Shown: positions 36,449 to 45,984, counted from the stretch's first letter. The stretch is DNA of 64,000 nucleotides from Hyphococcus formosus (GCF_046736345.1 NZ_CP157210.1:1612001-1676000); one strand, 5' to 3'. Notes: generated by a model from the letters alone, not told the origin. Numbers and translations are program-made.

Positions 36449-37993
36449 CTACGCCGCCCGTTCCGTATCACCTAGCCAGGATTTCAATAGTGTCGCCGTT
36501 GCTTCTTTATTGCTTGCGCTCACATCACGGAGTTCTTCGAGCGGTGTTTTTGCCGCCGTCAATTGTGCTGGCGCAGCCTGTGCTTCAGCGTTTTGACCTT
36601 CCGACATGTCGGTCAATGCCAATGCGCCCTCACCGCCAGTTACATCTTGGGTCAGAACTGGCTTGAGAACGAACATGCCAAGAACGATGACGACGAGCGC
36701 TGGAATTACAATCTGAAGAATCGACATGATGTTTTGCTGAATAAACAGCATCACGCCGCCCGTGGCCTCTGGTGTTTCAACGGCCTCATATTCATGAAAC
36801 GGCATTGATTTTACGGTGACGATATCGCCCCGCGCTTCATCATAGCCAACAGACGCTGTCACCAGATCACGGAGCGCCTGAAGCTCAGTATCACTACGCG
36901 GCGTTGCGGTTTCTCCTTCCGCAGCAGTCGGTTCATTGATCAATACGGCTACATGAACCCGAGAAATCGCACCAGGCATTTTCTCACGTGAACGTTGCAC
37001 CTCTGAAATATCGAACCGGGTTTGTTCATTTGTCTCTGACCGCGTTGAGCGCGACTCGCCATTTCCAGCCGCGGCGTCACCATCAGGCAAATTACTCGCG
37101 ACAGTCACAGCGCCGCCTGCAGACCCAGTTTCAGATTGCTGCATATCTGTTGTTTCACGCCCCATCAGGACACGGCTTTCCGGATCAAGAATACGCTCAG
37201 AAACAGTTTCCCGCTCCCGGTCAATGTCCAAAGAGACAGTCACCCGCGCATTGCCGGGCCCAACATGGGCCTCCAAGAGATTCAATAAATTGGCTTCAAG
37301 CCGCGCTTCGCGGTCCGCACCATCCCCTTCAGCTTGCATCATCGGGTTATCCGTGCCGGGCTTCAGGACCATTCCGTTCACTGAGTCTATAATCGCTACC
37401 TGTTCAGGCTCGAGATCCGGGACCGCAAGCGCAATAAGATAGCGCATTGCAGTTGCTTGCTGCACGTCTAGACGTCCTCGCCCCATTGTTACTGTGACCG
37501 AAGCACTTGGCGGACGGCGATGGCGCGAGAATGAGGAAGATTTTGGTACGGCGATATGAACGCGCGCTGATTTTACGCCCGGCGTCGACAACATCGTGCG
37601 TGCTAATTCGCCTTCTTTCGCGCGCCAATAAGCTGCGTCAAACATTTCCGAAGTCGTTGCAAAGCCATTTAATTCATCAAGAAGTTCGAATCCCGGTTGT
37701 CCCTGTCTTGGCAGGCCTTGGCGCGCTAATGCCATGCGCAATGAATCACGCCTTGACTCGGGCACATAGATTGCCTCGCCGCGCACTTCAGCATCGACAT
37801 CCATCGTCTCTAAGGCGCTGAGTACATCCCCCGCTGCAGATGCGTCTAGCCCGCCATATAGAAAGGCCATACGCGGTTTCGTCGCGACATTCATCACAGC
37901 AGAGAATACAATCAGTGTCGCAACTAGCACGCCAACCAGGATTGCTTTTCTCGAGTTAGAGAGTTGGTTCCAGACAGAAGCAAGTTTGAACAT
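36449..37993 (-). CDS. fliF: Flagellar MS-ring protein FliF
   Basis: 514 aa from the ATG at 37993 (MFKLASVWNQ); a GTG at 38029 in the same frame is an alternative. Two membrane helices (about residues 14-34 and 425-445) flank the ring-building domains, with LLDELNGFATTSEMFDAAYWRAKEGELARTM and the SxxIVSSVxGL-like block partly altered to VAIIDSVNGMVLKP. The C-terminal tail (TPLEELRDVSASNKEATATLLKSWL, split by reading) binds FliG. First gene of the leftward motor operon and divergent from fliL. Confidence 0.95.
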   Translation of the reverse strand: MFKLASVWNQLSNSRKAILVGVLVATLIVFSAVMNVATKPRMAFLYGGLDASAAGDVLSALETMDVDAEVRGEAIYVPESRRDSLRMALARQGLPRQGQPGFELLDELNGFATTSEMFDAAYWRAKEGELARTMLSTPGVKSARVHIAVPKSSSFSRHRRPPSASVTVTMGRGRLDVQQATAMRYLIALAVPDLEPEQVAIIDSVNGMVLKPGTDNPMMQAEGDGADREARLEANLLNLLEAHVGPGNARVTVSLDIDRERETVSERILDPESRVLMGRETTDMQQSETGSAGGAVTVASNLPDGDAAAGNGESRSTRSETNEQTRFDISEVQRSREKMPGAISRVHVAVLINEPTAAEGETATPRSDTELQALRDLVTASVGYDEARGDIVTVKSMPFHEYEAVETPEATGGVMLFIQQNIMSILQIVIPALVVIVLGMFVLKPVLTQDVTGGEGALALTDMSEGQNAEAQAAPAQLTAAKTPLEELRDVSASNKEATATLLKSWLGDTERAA

Positions 37994-38128
37994 TTCGGCC
38001 ACACCTTCACTGGAAAGTACATTTGGCACCTTCCTGAAATTTCTTGGTTAATTTCTAGTTCTTTGATTAATTTTGGGTTTACGTTTCGCGGTCTATGGTG
38101 TGCCGGTAATTGATAGGTGCACAAATCC
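37994..38128. promoter_or_regulatory. Divergent fliF/fliL promoter region with CtrA-like site
   Basis: 135 AT-rich bases between two flagellar operons. TTAA-N7-TTTA at 38067-38081 is one mismatch from the CtrA half-site pair TTAA-N7-TTAA, and another TTAA lies at 38048. CtrA is the known master regulator of early flagellar genes in Caulobacter-type bacteria, so control here is plausible but unproven. Confidence 0.35.
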
Positions 38129-38782
38129 GTGTCTGACGCGAAAAACAAAAATAACGATGCCAATTCCGCGCCGGAAAATGAGAACGGCGGCGACGAGGCA
38201 AAAAGCAAAGGCCTTGGCTTAATTCCCATGATTATTGGGGCCGTTGCTGCCGCCGGCATTGCTGGCGGCGCGGCATTTGTATTTGCCCCGACGACCAGTT
38301 CCGATAATGAATATGCAGATGAGACCTTGAGTGGCGAACAGGAAACTGACCCGCATTCAGAGAAAAAAGCTGCTCACGACGACAGCAAAAAGAAGAAAAA
38401 AAAGAAATCCGGCAAGGGTCACGGCGATGAAAAAGACGGTGAAAGCGCCGTCAAACCGATCGGTAAAATCCAACATAACGACTTTGCGACATTTCTCGTC
38501 CTTGATCCGATGGTCATCTCTGTCCAGCCAATTGGCCGGTCAAAACACGTAAAAATCTCGCTTGTCCTTGAAACCGATGATGATGGTGCCGCGATCATGC
38601 TTGATCACGGTTATTATATACAGGATGTTTTGAATACCTTCCTCCGCTCCATCGATTCCTCGGTATTGGAAGATCCCGCATCCATGTCGCGTCTACGCGC
38701 GCAAATCCTGCGACGTATTCGAGCTATTGTTCCTGATGCGACCTTGAACAACGTCTTAATCACAGAATTCGTACTAACCTAA
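38129..38782 (+). CDS. fliL: Flagellar basal-body-associated protein FliL (copy 1)
   Basis: 217 aa. A cytoplasmic acidic N-terminus, one membrane helix (GLIPMIIGAVAAAGIAGGAA, about 31-50), a charged linker with a seven-lysine run, and a periplasmic FliL domain (about 115-217) ending VLITEFVLT. FliL surrounds or stabilises the stator. GTG 38129 (MSDAKNK) is preferred over GTG 38117 because AGGTG lies 9 bases upstream. First gene of the rightward operon to flgH. A paralogue lies at 45985. Confidence 0.9.
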   Translation: MSDAKNKNNDANSAPENENGGDEAKSKGLGLIPMIIGAVAAAGIAGGAAFVFAPTTSSDNEYADETLSGEQETDPHSEKKAAHDDSKKKKKKKSGKGHGDEKDGESAVKPIGKIQHNDFATFLVLDPMVISVQPIGRSKHVKISLVLETDDDGAAIMLDHGYYIQDVLNTFLRSIDSSVLEDPASMSRLRAQILRRIRAIVPDATLNNVLITEFVLT

Positions 38783-38793
38783 GAGGCTCTATC

Positions 38794-39378
38794 ATGGAGA
38801 TGATCGTCAACTTTATGCTGCTTGCTGCTTCCGGCGCTGCAACATTTTACTGCTTCATTCTGAGCCGCAAACTAGAAGCGCTCAAGAATACAGAAAAAGG
38901 TCTCGGAGCCACGATTGCGACTATGTCGCATACGGTCGATCAAGCACGATCAACGGTGACCCTTGCAAAAGAGTCCAGTGCTCAGTCGATCAATGAACTG
39001 AAACCGCTGATCGATGAGACCAAAGATATCCTGCCGCAGCTAAGCGAAATGATTGATGTTCTGAGTGAGCTGGCAGAAATCGCAATCCGTGACGTTAACG
39101 ACGCATCGACCGCTGCAACGGCATCGCTTGATGAACGTCTTGAGAAAGCGCGTGATCTTCAGCAGCGCCTCGACGAACAAATCGATTTTTTCCTAGAAGA
39201 CGGAACGGACCCTGACGGCCCTGGTACGCCCGCGAATATACCCGCTCAAGAAGACGACAATGTCGCCTATCTTGATGACCCCGCAGAAGAAGAAACACCG
39301 CTTCGTGCGTCGTCAAAGGTTTCCACTGCCCTTATGAACGCTCGGAATTCGCGTAAATTAAAAAGGCTTGCCGGTTAA
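38794..39378 (+). CDS. DUF6468-like flagellar membrane protein
   Basis: 194 aa. One N-terminal membrane helix (residues 3-22), then long amphipathic coiled coil (about 25-140), and an acidic Pro-rich tail ending in basic residues. This matches small bitopic proteins encoded beside fliL in alphaproteobacterial flagellar operons, annotated DUF6468 and sometimes linked to flagellar positioning (PflI of Caulobacter is of similar design). The exact role here is inferred from position. Confidence 0.6.
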   Translation: MEMIVNFMLLAASGAATFYCFILSRKLEALKNTEKGLGATIATMSHTVDQARSTVTLAKESSAQSINELKPLIDETKDILPQLSEMIDVLSELAEIAIRDVNDASTAATASLDERLEKARDLQQRLDEQIDFFLEDGTDPDGPGTPANIPAQEDDNVAYLDDPAEEETPLRASSKVSTALMNARNSRKLKRLAG

Positions 39379-39381
39379 ATC

Positions 39382-39927
39382 ATGAAAACCAGAGCGTTAC
39401 TTGTTCTCGGGGTAATCTTTTTCGGCTCTTTCATTGGCCGAATTGCAGTTCTTGCCTCCGATGTCGCGGAAAAAACGAACGCGAGTGATATGGCTAAGCT
39501 TAGTCAGCCAGCAGCCGTAGCCACTTGTGTGGACGGCGAATTGGCATCGGCCGTGAAAGACCGAATGCACGCGCTTGACCAACGCGAAACAGCAATCGCA
39601 GACCGCGAAGCTGAGCTTGAAACCTATGAGGCGCAGATTGAAAAGCGATTGGCTGAACTCGATGTCGCTAACAATAAGCTACAGAAAAATATTCAAGCTG
39701 TGCAAACTGCCCGAAATGAGGACGTACAGAAACTGGCTGCGATTTATGAGGGAATGAAGCCCGCACAAGCAGGTCAGATCATCAATGAAATGGACGCCAA
39801 ATTTGCTGCAGGACTTCTCGCTGCGATGAACAACGAACAAGCAGCGCAAGTTGTCGCGAACATGGATTCGCAAAAAGCGTATTTAGTGAGTGTAATTCTC
39901 GCAAATCAATCACAACAATCGCAATAA
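39382..39927 (+). CDS. MotE-like periplasmic motility chaperone
   Basis: 181 aa. N-terminal membrane segment or signal (residues 4-24), coiled coil (about 55-118), and a C-terminal MgtE-N-like repeat (YEGMKPAQAGQIINEMDAKFAAGLLAAMN). This is the MotE pattern. In rhizobia MotE helps the periplasmic MotC stabilise MotB. Its position 88 bases before motA supports the call. Confidence 0.75.
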   Translation: MKTRALLVLGVIFFGSFIGRIAVLASDVAEKTNASDMAKLSQPAAVATCVDGELASAVKDRMHALDQRETAIADREAELETYEAQIEKRLAELDVANNKLQKNIQAVQTARNEDVQKLAAIYEGMKPAQAGQIINEMDAKFAAGLLAAMNNEQAAQVVANMDSQKAYLVSVILANQSQQSQ

Positions 39928-39967
39928 GACTGATCAGTTTCAGCGAAGATTAACCTCTTCCTGCTGT

Positions 39968-39982
39968 ACTCGTTAAACGAGT
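39968..39982 (+). promoter_or_regulatory. Small hairpin before motA
   Basis: ACTCGT-TAA-ACGAGT, a perfect palindrome 33 bases upstream of the motA start. It is likely an mRNA processing or attenuation hairpin within the operon. There is no T-run. Confidence 0.3.
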
Positions 39983-40015
39983 GCGTAAAATTGTAAATTC
40001 TTACTGTGTGGTGAC

Positions 40016-40885
40016 ATGGGCCCGATCCTCGGAATAGTAATTACGCTTGGTATGGTCTTCGGCGGCTATATCATTGCTGGCGGCAAGATGGGAATTATTA
40101 CCCATTCCTTACCCTATGAAATGATGATGATCGGAGGGGCCGCAATTGGTGCCTTCGTCGTCGGAAATAGCTTTACCGTCATAAAACAAGCTGGCGGTGA
40201 CGTCGTAAAGGCGCTGAAAGGCCCCAAATGGAAACGCTCTGATTATCAAGACCTGCTTTGCTTGATGTACGAACTGTTGCGGGTTGCAAAAGAAAGTCCG
40301 GTTCAGGCAGAAGCCCATATCGAAAATCCAGATGAGTCGACGATTTTTGGCCGTTATCCAAAAATCGCGAAGGATCACGAAGCGACCGACATCATTTGCG
40401 ATACCATACGGTCGATTTTGATGAACTTCGACAACCCCCACCAGGTTGAAGACCTATTGGAAAAGCAACTCGAAGCCCTGCACGAAGAAAGTATGCATGG
40501 CGGCCACGCACTTCAGAAAATGGCGGACGCCCTCCCCGCACTTGGCATTGTTGCTGCGGTCCTCGGCGTTATCAAAACGATGGCCTCCATCGACAAGCCA
40601 CCAGAAGTCTTGGGCCAAATGATTGGCGGCGCATTGGTCGGAACTTTCTTGGGTGTTTTCCTAGCTTATTCGATCGTCGGCCCGCTTGCGGAAAAAATCA
40701 TGGCCGTGAACGAAGAAGAGCAACGGTTTTACAAACTCATTCGCGAGACGATCGTCGCCCACCTGCAAATGCACACACCACAAATGTGCGTCGAAGTCGC
40801 GCGACGGAATATTCCAAGCCACGACCGTCCGGACTTTGCTGAAATAGAAGAAGCGTTGAAGGCGCTAAAGAAAGAAGCCGCGTAA
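40016..40885 (+). CDS. motA: Flagellar motor stator protein MotA
   Basis: 289-aa stator subunit with four membrane helices that, with MotB, conducts ions and drives FliG. The large cytoplasmic loop (about 55-165) contains the conserved RSILMNFDNPHQVEDLLE region, and TM3-TM4 contain MADALPALGIVAAVLGVIKTM and LGVFLAYSIVGPLAEK. motB does not follow; the next gene, one base away, is the long periplasmic protein described below. Confidence 0.97.
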   Translation: MGPILGIVITLGMVFGGYIIAGGKMGIITHSLPYEMMMIGGAAIGAFVVGNSFTVIKQAGGDVVKALKGPKWKRSDYQDLLCLMYELLRVAKESPVQAEAHIENPDESTIFGRYPKIAKDHEATDIICDTIRSILMNFDNPHQVEDLLEKQLEALHEESMHGGHALQKMADALPALGIVAAVLGVIKTMASIDKPPEVLGQMIGGALVGTFLGVFLAYSIVGPLAEKIMAVNEEEQRFYKLIRETIVAHLQMHTPQMCVEVARRNIPSHDRPDFAEIEEALKALKKEAA

Positions 40886-40886
40886 A

Positions 40887-43157
40887 ATGCGATTATTGTT
40901 CGCCATAAGTATTTTAATTATGCCTGTTGCCGCTAACGCGGCGCAGACATTGCCCGTTCGTGCGGGTGAACATGGCGAGTATTCACGTCTGGTCATTCCT
41001 AATGCACCGGACGATTGGCGTATTGCGACATCTAATCGAAAAATCGAAATTGCATTCCCCGATCAGGACTTTTCATTTGATCTTTCTGAATTGATGGAAA
41101 AGCGCAAAGCGCATCGGGTCCTATCAGCAAAAGCCATTACAAACGGTTCTGCCCAATCACTGGTCTTATCGCTTACTTGCGACTGCCCTGTGCGCACATC
41201 GAAAAGTTCCGAAAACTCAATCATAATTGATATTTTCAACCCTGGCCCAGTCAACCTGATCGACAATGACGGCGCAATTACTGCGGCATCAGACGAGCAG
41301 ACTAATAAAGAGAATCCCACGCCTGAGAATTTACGAGCCGCACGGGACCGAATGATTTCCCTCCTCGCCGAAGCTCGGCATCAGGGGGTTGTTCAATTAA
41401 AAATTGATGATGAACGTGCTGCGGCGGAAGAAGCTTCAAAAGTAACTGAAATAACACAAGCCAGCTTTGAAACGCTTACGAACGATGTTCCGCTGGTCGA
41501 CGAAGCACCACTGACGGAACACGCAACAATTGACGCAGAGCCGACCACCTGCATTGATCCTACTCTTTTCGCTCAACCTTCCGCAGATCAAGATCAAATC
41601 AGCTACGGCACGATTGCCAATCTGCGGCAGCGTTTTGACATTACTGATAACGAAGACGAACGGCGCGATCTCGCCAATACGCTTGCAATTGCTTATTTAC
41701 ACATAGGCTTTTTTGAAGAAGCGAGTTCTGTTGCGAGTTCTCGCGGTAAAAATGGCGACGAAAACATGATCGTCACTGCCGCCCTTGCAAATTTGGCAAC
41801 TGGCTCGTCTGCTCGCGCCAAGAAAACACTTGCAAAATATCGCTCATGCGGTCCCCTTTTCGAACTCGCTTATTCTGCTGCAGCCGGTCCCGAAGATGAA
41901 CTTGCGACAACAATGAGCGAGACCCATGTCGCAGCCCTTGCCGAAGTCACCGAACCACTCCGCGCGCCAATCGCCGAAGTTCTCGCTTTAAATGCATTAG
42001 AAAAGAAAAACAAAGGACTTGCGCGCTCGTTTTATGAACTCGCTGTAGGTGCCCGCCATGGCGATAAAACCGCAGCCATCGCCATAATTGAACGTGCGTT
42101 AGGCCAAAGCGCGGATGAAAACGCAGTAGACCGCCCTACATCGGTGCAGATCGCTGAAATTGCGCGAACACCGGGTCCACTCCAATCGAAGGCGCTTGCT
42201 CTCCTCGCTGATGAATATCGTCAAAAAGCCGAAATTGCTTATGACGGATTACTCGACGACCTTGCGGCACAATCATCTAATAAAGTTGGCACCTTATCTA
42301 ATGCGCGCGCTGCTTTATCGGGTGCGGAAGCGTTAGTTTCTGCTGGCCGTATTAATGACGGAATTGCGGTTCTGGATAATACCGCCTCCACGGTATTACC
42401 AGCAAGGGCAGCAAGTCAGACACTTGCACGTGCCATTATCATGGATGCTCTCCAGAAAGATAACGAAACGCGCCTTTCGGCAGTAAGTGCATATTTTCAG
42501 CATAAGGATTTCATCGACGGGCGCGAAGACGAACGCGACTCTGAAGTCAATCTAGCAATCGCGAAAGAGCTTGCGCAATATGGGGCAACCGAACTTGTAA
42601 CAAAAACCGTCTCTGGCATTGGTGACAAATGGCAGCCCAATATAGACGCGCTTCTGGCACTTGCCGCGCTTAACGGTGACGATGCTAAATTGGCAATCGA
42701 GATTGCGACTAAGGGTAATGACAGTACCGAACTTACAGAAATTGCCATCGCAGCGCATGAACGTATCCGTGACAACAACGGTACTAAATCATCGATCAAA
42801 CAGGCACTCGCAAAGGGCCTGACAAGCGATAAAATTCCCGCCGCCGCCTGGCGCATCAAAGATTGGGCGCTGGCTATCGACGCTTATGAGCGTCTGCCGG
42901 ACGACGAAAAAACACCGGAGCTGGACGCGCGTGTTGCTCTCGCATCATTGAATGCTGGTGCACGTGAGCTGCCTTCAGGCATCAAGCAGCGTCTTACGAA
43001 TGATCCAACTCGCCTAGCTGCCTTAACCCACATGTTTGTAACGGCCCCACCCTTCAACATCCGGGCGATTGACGTTCTTGCTGATTATTCAAAGGGCGTC
43101 ACCAAAGAAACACTCTTTATGCAGACCGGTCTCGGCACCAAAGGAGAAGGCCGATGA
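40887..43157 (+). CDS. Large periplasmic AMIN-like/helical-repeat protein in flagellar operon
   Basis: 756 aa; no exact family recognised. A signal peptide ends near residue 19 (ANAAQ). Residues 20-125 look like an AMIN-type beta domain (alternating strands ending SIIIDIFNPGPV). A Glu/Ala helical linker (about 140-175) follows, then about 500 residues of TPR-like helix pairs (DLANTLAIAYLHIGFFEEASSVA; IAIIERALGQSA). It starts one base after motA and overlaps flgF by 4 bases. Rhizobial MotC occupies a similar site and chaperones MotB, but is shorter. This could be a functional counterpart or a new motor accessory. Confidence 0.75.
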   Translation: MRLLFAISILIMPVAANAAQTLPVRAGEHGEYSRLVIPNAPDDWRIATSNRKIEIAFPDQDFSFDLSELMEKRKAHRVLSAKAITNGSAQSLVLSLTCDCPVRTSKSSENSIIIDIFNPGPVNLIDNDGAITAASDEQTNKENPTPENLRAARDRMISLLAEARHQGVVQLKIDDERAAAEEASKVTEITQASFETLTNDVPLVDEAPLTEHATIDAEPTTCIDPTLFAQPSADQDQISYGTIANLRQRFDITDNEDERRDLANTLAIAYLHIGFFEEASSVASSRGKNGDENMIVTAALANLATGSSARAKKTLAKYRSCGPLFELAYSAAAGPEDELATTMSETHVAALAEVTEPLRAPIAEVLALNALEKKNKGLARSFYELAVGARHGDKTAAIAIIERALGQSADENAVDRPTSVQIAEIARTPGPLQSKALALLADEYRQKAEIAYDGLLDDLAAQSSNKVGTLSNARAALSGAEALVSAGRINDGIAVLDNTASTVLPARAASQTLARAIIMDALQKDNETRLSAVSAYFQHKDFIDGREDERDSEVNLAIAKELAQYGATELVTKTVSGIGDKWQPNIDALLALAALNGDDAKLAIEIATKGNDSTELTEIAIAAHERIRDNNGTKSSIKQALAKGLTSDKIPAAAWRIKDWALAIDAYERLPDDEKTPELDARVALASLNAGARELPSGIKQRLTNDPTRLAALTHMFVTAPPFNIRAIDVLADYSKGVTKETLFMQTGLGTKGEGR

Positions 43158-43870
43158 GTAATACGAGCTATGTCGCGCTGTCGAAACAAGCCGGCCTCGC
43201 AAAAGAACTGACAAGCATCGCGAATAATGTCGCGAACGCCAATACCACAGGCTATCGGCGCGAAGGCTATCTTTTCTCCGAATATGTTCAACGACTAGGT
43301 CCCCAAGACCGTAGCATATCGCAAACAAATGTCGGCGGGCATTATTTTGATCCCGCGCCCGGCGGTCTCGTCGAAACTGGCGGGACCTTCGATGTTGCGA
43401 TTGATGGTGAAGGTTATTTCCTAGTGGAAACACAGCGCGGAGAAAGACTGACACGCGCTGGTAATTTCCTCGTTGATGCCGAAGGACAAATGATTACTCA
43501 AGACGGAAACCGTGTCCTTGGCGAAGGCGGAACACCAATCGCAATTCCCGCCAACGCGACCAATGTGACAATTGCACCAGACGGGACAATTGCCGCGGAT
43601 GGCGCGCCCGTTGGCAGGCTTGGACTTGTGAACGCTGATCCAACAACTCTTGCCCGCGAAGGCAACAACCTGCTTCGCGCGGCAAACGGATATGAAACTC
43701 TGGAAACCCCAAGCTTACGACAAGGATTCGTAGAGGGGTCAAACGTCAATACAGTCGTTGAAATTTCACGACTAATCGAAGTTCAGCGTGCTTATGAATT
43801 GGGCCAACAATTGCTCAAAGATGAGGACGAGCGAATCTCGAAAACTGTTGACGCAATGAGAAAACGCTAA
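43154..43870 (+). CDS. flgF: Flagellar proximal rod protein FlgF
   Basis: 238 aa. N-terminal rod signature SIANNVANANTTGYRREG (21-38), central beta domain with FDVAIDGEGYFLVE, and C-terminal EISRLIEVQRAYELGQQLL. Shorter than FlgG, as usual. The ATG overlaps the previous stop (ATGA), coupling translation. Confidence 0.95.
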   Translation: MSNTSYVALSKQAGLAKELTSIANNVANANTTGYRREGYLFSEYVQRLGPQDRSISQTNVGGHYFDPAPGGLVETGGTFDVAIDGEGYFLVETQRGERLTRAGNFLVDAEGQMITQDGNRVLGEGGTPIAIPANATNVTIAPDGTIAADGAPVGRLGLVNADPTTLAREGNNLLRAANGYETLETPSLRQGFVEGSNVNTVVEISRLIEVQRAYELGQQLLKDEDERISKTVDAMRKR

Positions 43871-43895
43871 GGCACGACATAGAAGGAGGGCCGAC

Positions 43896-44681
43896 ATGCA
43901 AGCACTAAGAATCGCAGCGACGGGAATGGACGCACAACAAAAGCGCGTCGAAGTCGTCTCAAATAATATCGCCAATATGAGCACGACCGCCTATTCCGCG
44001 CGCCGCGCCGAATTTGCTGACCTCCATTATCAACAGCTACGCGCGCCGGGCGCAATTTCATCGTCGACTGGGCTCGTTGCTCCATCCGGCATAGAAATGG
44101 GACTGGGCGTACGAACATCTGCCGTATCCGTAAATGTAGAACAAGGTTCGCTTCGTCAAACGGGCGGCGATCTCGATCTCGCTATCGAAGGTCGCGGCTA
44201 CTTTGAGGTGACACTGCCTTCCGGTGACCCAGCCTATACCCGAGACGGTACCTTTAAACGTACGGGCGAAGGATTGATCGTCAACTCAGAAGGCTATCCC
44301 CTCGCCGGTAGCATCACGGTCCCTGAAGATGCACGTTCAGTTACGGTCAATACCGATGGCGAAGTTTACGCTTATTTTGACGGCGATGCAGGTGGCCAAT
44401 TAATTGGCACACTCACTGTCTCAATGTTCGTCAATGAAAAAGGCCTAGAAGCATTGGGCGGAAATATGTTCCGCGAAACTGAGGCGTCTGGTGCCGCGGT
44501 TTCGGGCGAACCGGGACTCGATGGTCGCGGCGCGATCCGTCAAGGGTACCTTGAGGAGTCGACCGTTGATGTTGTCCAGCAGATAGCCGATCTCATCGAA
44601 GCGCAGCGCGGTTACGAACTCAATTCCAAAGTCATATCAGCCGCTGACCAAATGCTCGGCTCAACAACGCAAATCCGTTAG
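43896..44681 (+). CDS. flgG: Flagellar distal rod protein FlgG
   Basis: 261 aa, the standard FlgG length. Contains VVSNNIANMSTTAYSARRAEF, the FlgG-type DLDLAIEGRGYFEV, and the terminal heptads DVVQQIADLIEAQRGYELNSK. AAGGAGGG lies 8 bases upstream. Together with FlgF, FlgB, FlgC and FliE it completes the rod set in this window. Confidence 0.97.
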   Translation: MQALRIAATGMDAQQKRVEVVSNNIANMSTTAYSARRAEFADLHYQQLRAPGAISSSTGLVAPSGIEMGLGVRTSAVSVNVEQGSLRQTGGDLDLAIEGRGYFEVTLPSGDPAYTRDGTFKRTGEGLIVNSEGYPLAGSITVPEDARSVTVNTDGEVYAYFDGDAGGQLIGTLTVSMFVNEKGLEALGGNMFRETEASGAAVSGEPGLDGRGAIRQGYLEESTVDVVQQIADLIEAQRGYELNSKVISAADQMLGSTTQIR

Positions 44682-44685
44682 TAAT

Positions 44686-45216
44686 ATGAAAAACTCCGTT
44701 GCCAGTCTTGCTTTGCTTGGATTTATCGGCGCTCCGGTTTCGCTATCGGCGGCCGATCATTCTACGCCTTTTGTTGATGGCGCAGATTTGCCGATCATCG
44801 CCTCGACCATTGAAGTCGAGAAAGCACCGTCAACTAAAGCGGAGGCTGAAACCCCGGTGAGTCTTCCGGTGGTCAAGGCCGTCAATAATTTGCGCGCGGG
44901 TACTATTCTCCACCGGTCGGATTTGAATATCGAAAACGACAACGGATTTATTCTCGATGATTTTGTCGGAAAAGAGATTAAGCGTGCAGTATACGCTGGC
45001 AAGACAATCACCAAAAACGATGTAGGCCCCCCGACGATTATTGAACGTAATGCAATTGTTTCGCTCGAGTTCGTCCGCGGCCCTCTCGTCATCACGACCG
45101 AAGGCCGGGCACTTGACTCTGGCGCGATGGGCGATGGCGTGCGTGTCATGAATCTCTCATCGAAAATCATTCTTTCTGCGGTCGTAACAGGCCCCAATCA
45201 GGCAAGGACACGTTAA
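44686..45216 (+). CDS. flgA: P-ring assembly chaperone FlgA (short form)
   Basis: 176 aa, signal peptide to about residue 22 (LSAAD), then a SAF-type domain (VKAVNNLRAGTILHRSDL) and the FlgA tail ITTEGRALDSGAMGDGVRVMNLSS. Shorter than the usual 220-240 aa because the N-terminal domain is reduced. It follows flgG by 4 bases and abuts flgH; flgI, its client, is not here. Confidence 0.92.
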   Translation: MKNSVASLALLGFIGAPVSLSAADHSTPFVDGADLPIIASTIEVEKAPSTKAEAETPVSLPVVKAVNNLRAGTILHRSDLNIENDNGFILDDFVGKEIKRAVYAGKTITKNDVGPPTIIERNAIVSLEFVRGPLVITTEGRALDSGAMGDGVRVMNLSSKIILSAVVTGPNQARTR

Positions 45217-45966
45217 ATGAATAAAGCACTTTTATTGTCGTTGCCGATTTTGCTGACCGTAACGGGATGCTCATCTCGGCTTGATCACATGATGAAACCA
45301 CCGTCGATGTCGGCTGTGGGCGAAATGCGTGACCCAGTTCCGGCTATCGCCGCATCGCGCTACAATGTTCCGCCCAAACCTCAGCGCGCGACAGAGGCGC
45401 AAACAACGACTGCATCTCTTTGGAGATCCGGACCGCAATCGCTATTCGGGGACCGTCGTGCCCGCGAGCAAGGCGATATTGTTACCGTCGTCATTGAAAT
45501 TGACGAGGAAGCGGAAATTAAAAATCGTACCGATCGCAAAAGAAGCTCGTCAGATGACCTTTCGGTTCCGACGTTTTTCGGTGTGAATTCACTGGTCGAA
45601 AAGGTTCTGCCCGACGGGGCGAATTTGAATCCTGCACTTGAGACTTCCTCAAACACTAATTCGTCTGGTGACGGATCGATCAAACGTGAGGAGCGGATAA
45701 CACTTCGGGTCGCAGCGACCGTATTGGGCGTTCTTCCAAATGGGCATCTCGCTATTTCTGGTAGTCAGGAAGTGCGTGTGAACTATGAAATGCGCGAATT
45801 GCTAGTTGCGGGGGTAATCCGCCCCGAAGATATCTCCCGAAACAACATCATCACCTATGATAAAATCGCCGATGCACGTATTTCATATGGTGGTCGTGGT
45901 CAGATTAGCGATCTGCAGCGCGCGCGTTATGGTCAACAAATCATAGATATGGTTTCACCATTCTAA
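45217..45966 (+). CDS. flgH: Flagellar L-ring lipoprotein FlgH
   Basis: 249 aa. Lipobox TVTGCSS places the mature protein in the outer membrane. Family blocks are SLFGDRRAREQGDIVTVVIEI, LGVLPNGHLAISGSQEV and the C-terminal DARISYGGRGQISDLQRARYGQQIIDMVSPF (split by reading). Starts immediately after the flgA stop. Confidence 0.97.
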   Translation: MNKALLLSLPILLTVTGCSSRLDHMMKPPSMSAVGEMRDPVPAIAASRYNVPPKPQRATEAQTTTASLWRSGPQSLFGDRRAREQGDIVTVVIEIDEEAEIKNRTDRKRSSSDDLSVPTFFGVNSLVEKVLPDGANLNPALETSSNTNSSGDGSIKREERITLRVAATVLGVLPNGHLAISGSQEVRVNYEMRELLVAGVIRPEDISRNNIITYDKIADARISYGGRGQISDLQRARYGQQIIDMVSPF

Positions 45967-45984
45967 TTCAGGAACAAACACTGA

